64,000 nt of DNA from the NCBI GenBank assembly GCA_002105175.1, contig MCGE01000025.1:62001-126000 (forward strand). The letters run 5' to 3'. Within the stretch, counting starts at the first letter, position 1. Every line of letters starts with the position of its first letter. Below, piece after piece: positions 12,677 through 24,700 of this stretch. A program made the position numbers and the translations under genes. The stretch is from Absidia repens. Taxonomy: Eukaryota > Mucoromycota > Mucoromycetes > Mucorales > Cunninghamellaceae. The notes under the pieces are model-generated. The model did not search any database and was not told the origin of the DNA. It was given only the letters and a program-made list of their open reading frames with translations.

Positions 12677-12875
12677 TCAAAGCATCATGAAAAAAAAAAA
12701 CAAAAAAGTATATATATAAATATATCTAATGTGACGGAGAAGGAATTAAAAAGGACTGAATGACAACAAAAAGTAATAAAATACGGATAGTGAAAGGGAA
12801 ATAAAAACAGAAACAAAAGGAGATAGAATAAAAATAGGAATAAAAGGGTCAACAAGGGGATAATCAATGAATCAA

Positions 12876-14069
12876 CTAATGACGATGTCTCCGTTTGTCG
12901 TCCCGTCGGTCCCACTGGCGATGACTACTTCGTTTGTTGCTGCTGTGATCGTTGTGATCGTGTGATGATAATGAAATTGATGATGCTGTGGCTGTTGTTG
13001 TTGATGATGTTGGTTGCTGTTGTTGTTGTTGCGGCATTGGTTTGGCGATCTTGTTGGCAATTTTGGCAGCGTTCGCCATTGCAGCAGCGAATTTGGCATT
13101 GGTATCCAAAGATGGGGTAGTAGGAGGAGGCTTGTTGGATGAGGATGAGACAAATGATAATTGAGATCGACCTTGTGCTTGTAGTTGAGCTTTTTCATCC
13201 GCCAATCTTTTTTGAGTTTCCAAAATCCCGTCAATGTAAGATGACGCTGGAAAGGCTGTAGGGTCAAAGTCTTTTGCTGAAAAATTGCTGCCTGTTTCAT
13301 TCAAATCCACAAATTCAACTAGTTTTGCATAAATTCTTGGATTGCGGAAAGCTTTGTTGCGTTGCAAGTGATCGTTTAATCGCTGTCCTGATTGTCGCAG
13401 TGATAAGAAGTGCTTGATTTTTTCCTATTGGGGGGATAAAAACAAAGTAGAAGTAAACAAGAGATCTGTTGGCATCCATATATTGATAATGCAATGCTAT
13501 CCTTTTGTTGGCTTACCAGTCTATCAGCGTCACATTCTGACTGAGGCTCCGGTGGTATACCCCAGTTTTCCACGCCGGGCAAGGATTTTCTGGTCAAAAT
13601 TGTTTTCAGTTGGGTCGAGCGATCACCGGCAAAGACCAATGGTGAATAGGGCAGTGGCTTTATTCGCTCAACAGGTACTGTGCTCCCTTGGGTCGGTGCC
13701 GAAGATCCTATTTTCAATCACGAAAGTAGAACATTAGTAGGCTTGATCGAGAAAGTCGCGATGCTGCTGGCAAACAATGAATGACGGCAAAATGATGTAC
13801 AAAAAGAAGAAAACAAATGGAAGAAGGTCCTTACCCTGTAATTTGGTGCCTTGATCCTCTTGATATTTTGTTCGTTGTTGCTGTATGGGTTGAGGGTTCG
13901 ATCGTAGTTGAGGCTGGATTACTGTAGATGGATGAGATTGAGGTTGTGTCGCGTGAGGTTGTGGTTGTTTCTGTTGATGGTCTTGTTGCTGTTGATTATC
14001 TTCGTCAGAGGACGTGGAGGATTGATCTTCGTCATCAGAGTAGTTAACGAGACCAAGCGATTTACCCAT
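12876..14069 (-). CDS. SAP30BP/HCNGP-like transcriptional regulator
   Basis: Three exons: 14069-13835 (MGKSLGLVNYSDDEDQSS, acidic then Gln-rich), 13714-13517 (SSAPTQGSTVPVERIKPLPYSPL), and about 13427-12876. The joined second and third exons carry the HCNGP family core: an IPPEPQSECDADRL segment, then EKIKHFLSLRQSG-QRLNDHLQRNKAFRNPRIYAKLVEF and SNFSAKDFDPTAF. This matches SAP30-binding protein, a nuclear protein linked to SAP30/HDAC repression and to pre-mRNA splicing in animals. The tail is low-complexity (polyQ, Ser/Thr) and ends in a basic RRDDKRRHRH stretch, probably nuclear. Splice phases agree at both junctions. Role in this fungus is inferred from the family. Confidence 0.85.
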
Positions 14070-14343
14070 AGCAATATGTCAATATGTTCGTGAAGACAAG
14101 AAACTACAAAAAAAAAAAAAAAAAAAAAAAAAAAGAAAAAAAATCAAAATCAACCTGCAATTTTAAAACCCCGTTTTGTACTGTTCTGCTATCACTTCAC
14201 CTGAAGATTGACCGATTGGGTAATAGATCATTTCATTTATTCAATACAAGCAAGATAAAAAAATATATAAAACTAAAAAATGGACATGCATATGTATAGT
14301 AATAAAAAAAAATGTGGGAATGGAAGGGCAGTAATGACAGCAA

Positions 14344-16603
14344 CTACAATCTAAAACAACGTAAGATCAAGTACACAAAACTACCAATAAATCGGAATCC
14401 AGAAATACCAGCAACCATCCATAAGACAAATCCAGTATAAGCAATTGCCATATCATTTTCATATTCATCAACAGTTTTCCTTTGTTGACTATTTGGTAGT
14501 AAAGATTGGAAGCTTCCACTAGTCACAAACACTACCAAAAGGGCGTTACAACCGATCCAAGTCAATACCAGTCTGGTTCGGAACCCACGGTAGTAGTCAT
14601 CTTGTTTTGTTTGAGGAGGTCGACTCTATATCAATATAAGTAAATAACGATTGAATAAATCAAGTTTAAAATACTATAAAGGTGTTCTTCTTACCAGTTT
14701 CACGGTATTTTGCTTAAATTCTAAATTTGACCGAGCCTGTTCGTAATTCATATTGATCATTTCGAGTCCATCTACTATATCCACCTCCACCGTATCAAAG
14801 CCTTTTTCTGACATCACCTTACTCGCCACACCCAAATCTAGTTGCAATACATTGTCACCTTTTGTTCCCCAGCTAGGAAAAAAAAAAAAAAAAAAGGTCA
14901 GATATCAGCAAAATCATTCTCATCCTCTAATTTTGTGAGTGTGTGTTGTGAAAGTATTACCTGACGTCATGTGTATTGCAAAAGGCATAGACATTGAGAA
15001 TGTTGACATAGGTGGGCAAGAGAAGAAGATATTGTATGAAGCTTGTAACCATGTGCCATGGATCATGATGTATAATGCTTGAAATGATATAAAGACCATA
15101 CGTAGAAGACGCTGATATTAAGACACTTCGAAACCCAGGCTCAGCCATCAGTAACGCTAAATTTTTAGTCCAACTATCTTGTCCCCATTCATTTGTATTC
15201 ATAGCGTCCAGTATACTTTGATAGGATAACCATATCCCAGCAAACAAAGTATATGCCATAATCACTGCATAAGCAAGTACAGATATCGTAAACATCCATT
15301 TGGACCTAAAATATCAATAAGAATAATTGTAATAAGAATCCCTCATCAACACATAGCTGCTTCCCCCCTTCCCCTCCGTTTTGATTCTAATTACCCTTGA
15401 GGTCGATTTCCCATGGAGCATATAAATGACACAATAAATAAAAAGATATAAAGATAACGTAGCATTCCAAATATACGACTTCCCCAACCATCACCAAATG
15501 GGTCGTTGTCTTCCTCGGCCAATGATTTTGTCACAAAATAGAATGTCAAGTAAAAATTCGCCTATACAACAAATAAAAAATAAGTGTAAGTGCCTGTTCG
15601 TCGTGGTTGCTCTGAAGTCACTTTTATCTTCCTTTTTTTTTTTTTTTTTTTTTTCTACTGACCATTCCCAACCAGCTAAACAAGAGATTACAAAAATTGA
15701 AAGCAAATTCCATAGCCAGTAAAATTTTTCGCGGCATTGTATGATCCGTGCTCCATATTCTTGGGAAATGACATATAGAGTAAACAGCAGCAAAAAAACT
15801 ACCATTGAGCCATCGCCTTCGTTGAGATATAAATTCTGGAAGCTGGTCAGGGCAATCTGTTTCACCGTAGGCAGAATCAACGTATTTCAGCACCCAGTTT
15901 TCGTGTTTTTTGGCCAGTAGTTCAAAGCACAATATTCGGTCTTCGGCAAGATACATATTTGCAGTAAATATATCATATTCCCCGCCTGGTAACTGCCGAG
16001 GCTCGCCACCGTCTGTATCGCCCATGAAGTATTTCTGGAGCGGCCCAACACCATAACGGTCATTTTGTATAGCAGCGTAACGGTAGGCAGAGAAGGCGCC
16101 AGGAAGAACGGAGATATAACCAAATACCGATTCCAAAGGTTTGTCTAGGATGTTCGACATCTACAGTGAAAAGTAAAAAAAAAAAAAAAACATTCAGTGC
16201 CCCTGCCTTCTTCTAATGCAGTCGTTTTCAATGCAAGTAGTTACCTTGTATTCAAAGTTTTGAGCAGCCACTAAAGGATTGAGGAGATCCATGTATGCTT
16301 TCCCTTTCATGACACAGACTTCACCGCACGCACCGCCCACATTTACTTGTCGATCAAACGTTTTCCAAAGATGATAGATAGAGCTATTTCCGGGTTTGGT
16401 ACCCACGTCCAATAATACGCATATGTTCGGCGACAAGATTGGTCCAAAAGCATTGAAGAACCATCGGTGCGAGTTGATCTTCTTGGCGTTTTGTTCTTTT
16501 AAACAGAATAGAATCTGAACGGGTACAATCCCTTTGTCAGCACCTTTGACTTTAAGATCGGCATCAACAGATATTTGTGTGGTATACTGAGTAGAAGGGA
16601 GAG

Positions 16604-16637
<34 letters not shown>

Positions 16638-17702
16638 GTTAACGAAAAAAAGAAAAGACCATGATTCAAAATTTTACCTCAAATAAATGCGCCTGCACTG
16701 GCTTGTCATGTACCATGTTTTTAGCTATACCTTTTTGGTAGACACCCATTGTTGTCAAAACATCCAAAACACGTGCATCACATTTCTTACGTCCATCAGC
16801 TACAACACAAACTACTACCTTCTTCCACCCTTCCGTGTCCCATACATTGGATTTCGTTCTCGAGCATAAATGAGCTACATTTTTCATCACTCCATGCATT
16901 GTCCGGCAAAATAACACTTCGTCTTCCTAAAAAGGAAATATATTACAAGTATTTTTTTTTAGTATTTGATAAAAAAAAAAATTGCCTTCACAAGACTTAC
17001 ATTATACATGGTCATAACAATAAAAAGCTCGGTTTGTCGGTTCATTAGGTGAGGTCTCAAAGTATAACCATTGGCAGGGAAATCATCAGGTTGACATGTA
17101 ACAGCTGTATACCTCATTTGGTTGAATTCTTTTTCTTTTCGAGCACTCTGGTCCAATAATTGAGTAGGCACAGGACATTCCAATACCAAATTCCCTTGAA
17201 ATAATGGTACTTGCTTCCTAATTGTACCGCTTTTAGGGATCCTAGTTCCACCTGCAGTGCCGCTGCCGCTACCGCCGGGCTGATGATAGGTAGGATGCTG
17301 ATGTTGTTGTTGATAATAGTGAATTGGGCCGGGTGATGCAATACTAGATGGATAGCTTCCTGGTAAAGTAGCGCTGTTATTATTGGATGAGCGACTTATT
17401 TGTTGTTGTTGATGCAACAAATAGCTGGGTATACTTGGTACAGCAGGAATGGAGTTGTATGCCATTGATTGGGAATGCTGTAATTGAGCGACAGGGTAGC
17501 TATATTGTCCATCATGTTTTTTATTAACTGACATGGATGAGGAAGAAGAAGGTGATTGTCCACCGTATATCATTTTACGAAAACTGGGTACTGAATATCC
17601 TGCTGCATGAGTGCTTAATGGTGTTCTGATAAGATACGGCGAGGGGTGTACTTTTGGTGAAGCAATAGAGGAACTCCTTCTTGATGCATTATCAGGCTCC
17701 AT
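14344..17702 (-). CDS. Chitin synthase, division 1 (class I/II type)
   Basis: Makes chitin from UDP-GlcNAc at the plasma membrane. The start is ATG at 17702. Residues 1-170 are a Ser/Gln/Pro-rich cytosolic tail. The family N-terminal segment follows ([28 protein letters not shown]), then [81 protein letters not shown] and the catalytic QRRRW motif near 15810. The C-terminus contains several hydrophobic membrane spans over the last exons (about 15760-14344). The gene has about eight introns, two with T-rich tracts of 16 nt or more by the acceptor. Length is near 880 residues, normal for division 1. The 5' end of SAP30BP lies 275 bp beyond its stop in the same orientation. The exact class number is not resolved. 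Confidence 0.94.
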
Positions 17703-18836
17703 TTTTTTTTTTTAAAAAAAAATAGTGTTTTGTAAATTCAATATAATAAAAGAAAAAGGAAAAGTATAAGTAAATCTAAGTAACTTATGCTTTTCCATTT
17801 ATGATATCAAGGGGTCTTTTTTTTTCAAAATTCCCGATACCTGTGTTGTATCAATCATTCTTTAAATACTCCGACCATTTCCTCTCCCTATCTCACTAAT
17901 GACTGAAGAAAAACTACATTACCTACCGTCAATGTATTATTGAGCCATTATGTCAGTTTACTACTTCGATTAATTTTAACAATGGTATCAGGTATACATT
18001 TGCTGTGCTCTTCTTCTGTAGATGCATATTATCATCATATGCATGAGCATCTTCCCGTCGTCCCAAGTTTTGATTTTCTATTTTTTCTCGACATTTCCGT
18101 GACAACGACTAACAAAATTTGAATGGTACTTTGGCAGTATATATTATCTTATATATTTTATGGTACTCAATTTGTCACATTTGCAATAGAGTTTTTCCGG
18201 AATTAGATGTCACATTATTTGAAAATCATTGTCGTCGAAAGTGTCGCATTTTGTGTATATTTTGTATTATAAAGTTTCATCTTCCGCACTGAATATGTCT
18301 TTTATCACTCACTCATAAATATTTTGCTGAAATTTCCAAGTGGATACCTTTATTGCCCTAAAGAATGTGATCCCCTTAATGTGACAGACAATTATCAACT
18401 TGATGCATTACCTACCAGAACCCATACCTTTTTATTGCTTTTTATCTTTTCTTTTGTCCGTCAATCATTTCCATCTACCATGCATTAATGTATCGTCACT
18501 GTGTCATAATATTAGCATTCAGTTTATTAGGCATACATAGGAATAATTGATGTTTGTAGTCTAATCAGAGGAGTAGGCTGCTCTACAGTGAATGACAAGC
18601 TACTCTACGGTAAGTGACATACTGTTCTACAGTGATAGCTACACAAAGTCGAACCAGTCTATAGTGAGTCCAGAGTCTATTACAAAAAAAGCACCATCAT
18701 AACGTTGCTTAATGGTGAAAATAACTGTCAAAGATACCGCAATGGAAAGAGATCACGATGGGTGGTGTAGATTATTATAAAAAGTGGGAGTTCCTTTTTT
18801 GTATGAAGCAATTCACAAGAGATAAAAATGTTTCAA
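17703..18836. other. Spacer upstream of chitin synthase
   Basis: This is the 5' flank of chitin synthase, with T/A runs at 17703-17724. No gene was recognised. An imperfect short tandem repeat lies at 18577-18665. Open frames of 60-67 codons in this stretch have no recognisable similarity. Confidence 0.6.
18577..18665 (+). repeat. Imperfect ~22-bp tandem repeat
   Basis: Three to four degenerate copies of a unit like GCTGCTCTACAGTGAATGAC, then TACTCTACGGTAAGTGAC, then CTGTTCTACAGTGATAGC, with a weaker fourth (CCAGTCTATAGTGAGTCC). The units share CTACNGTNA spaced about 22-24 bp apart. Confidence 0.5.
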
Positions 18837-19170
18837 GTCCCGCCCACGTGAATATTTATTTACTCCCACGTTTTACTTTTTCGGCTCTCTTTTGTTTTAA
18901 AATTTTTTTCCATTCATTTTATTTTCACCATTCAACTTCTATGGGATTATTTTGGACTTAGAATAGTATCAGGACTAGTTTAGAAGCGTTTTCAGCTCAG
19001 GGATTACAAGATGCATGGGGAAACCCTTTCATTTTGGATTCAGGATTTGGGAACACCATTTGTTAGCTTGTTGGAGTCTTCATTAGCATAGTTAGTTTTA
19101 GTTTGTCCATATTTTGTCTCTACATCTGAAAAAAAATATGTTTCTTTTTACCTGCCTTAATAAAATGTAT
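18837..19170 (+). repeat. Dispersed repeat A, copy A1
   Basis: Starts near CCCGCCCACGTGAA. A T/C-rich stretch follows, then CACCATTCAACTTCTATGGG, AGAATAGTATCAGGACTAG, the core GGGATTACAAGATGCATGGG and TTCATTTTGGATTCAGG. It ends with a CTACATCTGAA/AATAAAAT-like tail. The same order occurs at 56865-57180 (+) and, inverted, at 36085-36385 and 43185-43482. It may be a short non-autonomous element or solo LTR. I could not define termini or a target-site duplication by eye. Confidence 0.8.
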
Positions 19171-19390
19171 GCCTTTACTCTCTCTCATGTCTTGTGTACT
19201 AAATCCTTTTCTTACTATCATCCCCCTTCTTGCATTGGTGTTGACAATTGTTATGTTCAATAAATAATATCCCCTTATAGTCTTTCTCATGTCTTGTATA
19301 CTACATTAGCTCCCATTTTACATTTGTATCTTTATATTAGTATTAACCATTCTTCAAAGCTCACATTAGTCCTACATTAGCTAAATTGCT
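19171..19390 (+). repeat. Module B (tandem, AATAAA-containing) following A1
   Basis: Holds roughly two units of the pattern: CTCTCTCATGTCTTGTGTAC, GGTGTTGACAATTGTTATG, TTCAATAAATAATATCC, TAGTCTTTCTCATGTCTTG. The same units follow copy A2 at 57181-57540. In inverted order they flank A3 (35930-36060) and A4 (43060-43185). Confidence 0.7.
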
Positions 19391-19432
19391 TTCTTTCCGA
19401 TAGATCAGAGGAATAAATAGTCTTTGAATACA

Positions 19433-19500
19433 TTGGTAGATACTAAAACTAAAGATGATTGATTCATTATAACAAGTGATTCAGGAGTAGGATCTATTGG
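19433..19500 (+). repeat. Module C, copy C1
   Basis: ATTGGTAGATACTAAAACTA and about 45 further bases, including TAGGATCTATT, match 35783-35843 in the same orientation. This holds although the neighbouring A and B modules are inverted between the two sites. Confidence 0.6.
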
Positions 19501-20900
19501 TGTTTTCTGAGTGTCCTACCAAGCACTTACTCTCTGATTCACACACATGATAAATGCGTCCCTTCTCCTGCCCCTGCCATCTTATGTCACTTGCTATCAA
19601 AGATACCCATATTCCTGCTAGACCAATCATATTAATAAATGTGGATGATCCTGTGCGTGTAGCCATCAGTATACAGCATTGCTGTACTTTATTCTAGCTT
19701 GCCTAAAACTACTTGCCCCAGTCTCTTAAGCCATAACGACTGATTGACAGTTTTAAGCCACTTAAAATACAAAACATGACCCTATTCTCACTCCATCATT
19801 CATATCCATCAACTAATACCATATCGCTAATGTTGCCTCCACTAGACTGAATAATGAATAAAGTGTATATATCCAGCTTGTTATTTTTTATTTATTCATT
19901 TTTGCATGTGGGATAATAAAAAAGAAAAAGCCAAAACTGGTGCCACTTAAGCCTCAGGAGGCCACCTGTTAAGAAAATGACCAGGAGGGGTGTCTAATTT
20001 CATCAAAAACAACAATTCAACAACCTACCCCTTGAAACTGAATATAAAAAATTAGAGCAATTAAGGTTTACTTCATCCTTTTTCGAACAAAAGAAGATGG
20101 GCGTCATCAGCGTCGTATCTGATCTGAAATGACACTGAACTGGTAGAGTAACTTTTAATGAGAACGGATGTTTTCATATTGGAAGGCACGACCCCAATCT
20201 GTCATATCTTATTCAGATACTTTGTATTATTCGCTATTGCATTGTCACATAGTATTATTAGTTAGTAGTTTAGATGACAATCAGCATAACGTTCGACATA
20301 TCGCATTTATAATATTCTTGTATCTTTCCGGCACTCACCACTATTGTTACAGTTACATTTGACTTAACTCAATAAAGCTATTTTATGTTCGCCGTCATCC
20401 TGTCTATGTTTACCAAATGTCCATGTGCAGTTTGAAGATGCATGAATAGCTTCAATGAACATATTTTTATATTTATAGAATTCACAGCAACTCAATCTGG
20501 TCCCAAAAGGGAAATGGTATCATACAATATTATATTGCCTTACCAAATTGATTTGGAACAATACCTCCGCCTTAAAAAAAAAAAAAAAAAAAAACTCGCC
20601 CGGACCACCCGCCGATTCTTTGATCGATAAATCAAGAATTGAGAACTAAAAACACTTCCCAAATATTGAATTGTTTCCAAGCTATGGTTTTATTTCCATT
20701 GTATAAACTCATATAAATATATTGAATCAAAAATGTTTCAATTTCTATACAAATATGAACGCTAATGGTCGTTGTCGTCGTCACTGGAGAGTTTTCGATT
20801 TTCTTTTCAGGTGAAAATCATTTCGGATACATAAAACGATTCAACCCCCGATTTGATATCGCTGGTGGTGCCGAATGACTTGACGGTGATTATTTATCCG
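19501..20900. other. Spacer upstream of ABC transporter
   Basis: No gene recognised. Contains a 20-nt-class A run near 20574-20595 next to a GC-rich patch (CTCGCCCGGACCACCCGCCG). The right end (from about 20760) is richer in CG-containing motifs and is probably the transporter's promoter. Confidence 0.55.
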
Positions 20901-20970
20901 GGATCAAAAAATATGATTCAAATCAAATGCTCTTGTGCTCCGCCAAATATGATTCGTTTGATTTACTGCT

Positions 20971-20979
20971 CGGCGGCCG
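20971..20979. promoter_or_regulatory. Possible zinc-cluster site CGG-N3-CCG
   Basis: CGGCGGCCG is an inverted CGG/CCG pair with 3-bp spacing, about 200 bp upstream of the ABC transporter ATG and within a local GC-rich patch. Zn2Cys6 regulators bind such sites and commonly control drug-efflux transporters. Binding here is conjecture. Confidence 0.25.
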
Positions 20980-21178
20980 AAGGATCGAAAAATCACATTT
21001 CGGGAGGGTGCCGACTTCAGTATTGGCCCTTGTCAATTTTGAAAATCCGCAAATTTCTAAAAATGCGTTTCTTATAAATTTTCACCTTTTTTTCAACTTT
21101 TCTTTCCTTTCTTATCAATATACATATATTCAATTTTATTTTATTTATATTCGTTTTTAACACCATTTCCTATTGACG

Positions 21179-21686
21179 ATGGCACGATCTTACTCATCGA
21201 CAAAGGGAATTCATACTGATCAAAACACATTGGCGTCTTCGTACAGCGAAAAACACGTACCTGACGTTGAAGAACTTCCTACCCAGCAAACTTCAGAAAA
21301 AGCTATGAACGACACAACTGATACTGACAGTGGAGAAAAGGATACAGACGCTAAGAAGAAGAAAAAGGATCCAAGTGTACCTATCCATCGTTTATTCCGA
21401 TTTTGTACCCCTCTTGACGCCTTTCTAGTTGTGGTGGGTTGTATCCTTAGCGCAGGAATCGGGGTCTTGCAACCAGCCATGATTCTTGTTTTTGGTCAAT
21501 TATTGGGAAATATTCAAGATACCTTTTCTGACGCCATGGTTCCTGGTGCTGAATGTCAACCATCTGATGCTGGCGTGAAAATGACTATGAGCCTGATTCT
21601 CACTTTTGTATATATGGGTACTGGTGTCTTAGTAGCTGCTTATCTCTCAAATGCTATATGGGTTGCCTGTGGGGTAAGTTTTTTCT

Positions 21687-21722
<36 letters not shown>

Positions 21723-24700
21723 GCATACAAAAACATTAAACAAAATTCTACATTGTAATTTTAGGAACGACAAGCACGACGTCTTCGACTTGCCTATGTG
21801 CACTCTATCCTTCGACAAGACATGGCATGGTTTGACAAGGCCGATGAAGGCTCACTGACTACGCGTTTGGCATCCGATACTCAACTTATTCAGGATGGTA
21901 TTTCTGAAAAGTTTGGGCTTTTTGTGGCTGGTTTGGCGCAATTTCTTGGGGGTATCATTATTTCCCTTGCTTCCGGTCCAATCATGAGTCTTGTCATGTA
22001 AGTTTTTTTTAAAAGAAAAAATATATTCATGATTCAAAAAAACAAAAACATAACAATTAACTCTCCGTTTTTTTTTGTTTTTTTTTTTTTTTTTGTGCAT
22101 ATAGGATTTCAACGCTTCCTTTGATGATGGTCGCTGGTGGGTGTATGGGTGTCTTTACCATGAAGTATACTATCCTTTCCCAAGACCGATATGCTGCTGC
22201 TGGAGCTATTGTTGAACAAGCCTTTTCTGGAATCCGTACTGTTTCTTCCTTCTCCCTCCAAAACCGCTTCTTCAAACGCTACGACGAAGAACTGATCCAT
22301 GCTCGTGACGCTGGGATTATGCGTGGAAATTCTCTTGGTTATGGTCTGGGTGCTCTCTTCTTTGTCATTTTTTGCTCTGATGCTCTGGGATTATGGTATG
22401 GATCTACCAAGATCATTGATGGCACCTATGGTATCTCTGAACTCATGATCGTCTTCTTTGCCTTCTTGATCGGTGCCAATGCATTTTTGCAATTACCTCA
22501 AAACCTTTCTGCAGTTTCAAGTGCTGCAGGTGCTGCGCATCGGATCTTTGCCACTATTGACCGGGTTCCTGAAATTGACTCAACTTCCACAGAAGGTCTC
22601 TCCCCTGAAAATATGCATGGTGATATTGAATTCCGTAACGTCAAGTTTAGATATCCCACTCGCCCTGATGTTCCAATTCTCAAGAATCTTAATCTCAAGG
22701 TACACCCTGGTCAAACGATCGCCTTTGTTGGTCCTTCTGGAAGTGGTAAAAGTACAAGCGTCTCTCTCCTTCAACGATTCTATGACCCTATCGATGGCCA
22801 GATTTTTTTGGATGGCAAGGATTTGAAAGATTACAATGTCGGCTGGCTTCGTCGTCAAATTGGTGTGGTTTCACAAGAGCCAGTTTTATTCAACATGTCG
22901 ATAAAACAGAATTTGATGATGGGCGCTACTCGTGAAGTCACTCATGATGAACTGTTGGATGCATGTAAAAAGGCCAATTGTCATTTGTTTATCTCGCAAC
23001 TACCTGATGGTTATGATACTATGATCGGTGGAACTGGTTTACTTTCTGGTGGACAAAAACAACGTATTGCTATTGCTCGCGCTATTTTGAAGAACCCTTC
23101 TATTTTACTGCTGGATGAGGTAAGCGGTGATTGAAAATCAACAAAAAATCCAGCCAGACAACCAATCTTTTTTTTTTTTCTCCGTTCTTACAAATAGGCC
23201 ACTTCTGCTTTGGATACCCAATCGGAACGTCTTGTACAAAAAGCTTTGGATGCTGCTTCTGCTGACCGCACCACTATTGTGATTGCCCATCGCTTGTCTA
23301 CAATCCGTAATGCTGACCTCATTGTGGTGATGGATCAAGGTGATCTGGTTGAACAAGGAACGCATAACGAACTATTGGCTCAAGGTGGAGTTTATGCTGC
23401 TTTGGTCCAGAAACAAGAAATTGCCCTCCAAGACTCCAATCTTACTGACGTTGAGCTAGACCATGATGCTTTACAGAAACAAGAACAAGCTGATATGGAA
23501 AAGGCCCAAGAAATCCAAATCGTTACTGATAAGCGTGAATCAATCAATCTTACCAAACTGGACAGCCGTGCTTCGGTGGATGCTTATGAACTCAAAATCC
23601 AAAAACAAAAACAAGAAAAGAAACTGGCCTCCCAACAACGTGCTCCTGTTTGGCGTGTTATCAATCAAATGCGTCCCGAATGGCCTCGTTTGGCGATGGG
23701 TCTCGTTGGTGCAGCTGTTGCAGGATCTATTATGCCAATCTTTGGTCTGTTATTTGCTCTCGTCCTGAATACTATAATGTTTAATAAGCCTGAAGATATT
23801 TCCCCTGGGTAAGTTGTCAAAAACCAAAACAAACAAACAAAATAGATGCTTTTCTTACTGATTCAATATATTTTTTTACTTAGCCCAATGTCAGGTGCAA
23901 ATTTGTACTCCTTCCTTTTTGTGATTGTTGGTATTGCTTCCTTCTTCGGATTCGCCGCCCAAATCATCGGTTTTGAATCGGCTGGTGAATTTTATACTAG
24001 ACGTCTCCGTAATCAAGTCTTCCAAGCTTATTTGCGACAAGAAACTGGATTCTTTGACGATGAAGATCATACTGTTGGTGCCCTTACTTCCAAGCTCGCT
24101 ATTGATGCCAAGAACGTGAATGAAATGGTGACCAAGACATGGGGTGACATTATGCAAATTGTTTCTGCTGTTATCACTGGGTTTATCATCGCCTTTACTC
24201 AAAGTTACGTCATTACATTGGTGGTTTTGTGTATGGGTCCTTTTATCGCCTTCGCTACTGCCTATGAATCCAAGCTCCAACGTGGTTTCGAAGACAAAAC
24301 CAAGAAGGTCAATGAACAAAGTGGTGAAGTGTCTGGCGAAGCGATAAAAGAAATTAGAACTGTGGCATCTCTACATCGTCAACAACATTTTGAAGACCGT
24401 TACTACTTGGCAACCGAACGACCTCACAAGTTGGCACAACGAAAAGCACTGACAGCTTCTGTTGCTTACGCCTTACAACAGTCCATCAACATCTATACTA
24501 ATGCTGTGGCTTTCTACACGGGTATGCGTTTGATGGATGATTGTAAAATCAACTTTTTACAGATGTTCACTTCAATGTTGGTGATTATGATGACTGCCCA
24601 ATCTGTTGGTCGTGCTTCTGTCTTCACTTCTATTTTTGCCAAGGCCAAGAATTCTGCTATCGCTATCTTTGACCTGTTGGATCGTACTCCCAAAATTGAT

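Noticed and set aside
12685..12915. Hydrophobic minus-strand frame near the SAP30BP 3' end
   Set aside because: Arises from translation of the T-rich 3' flank. The SAP30BP-like frame ends at 12876.
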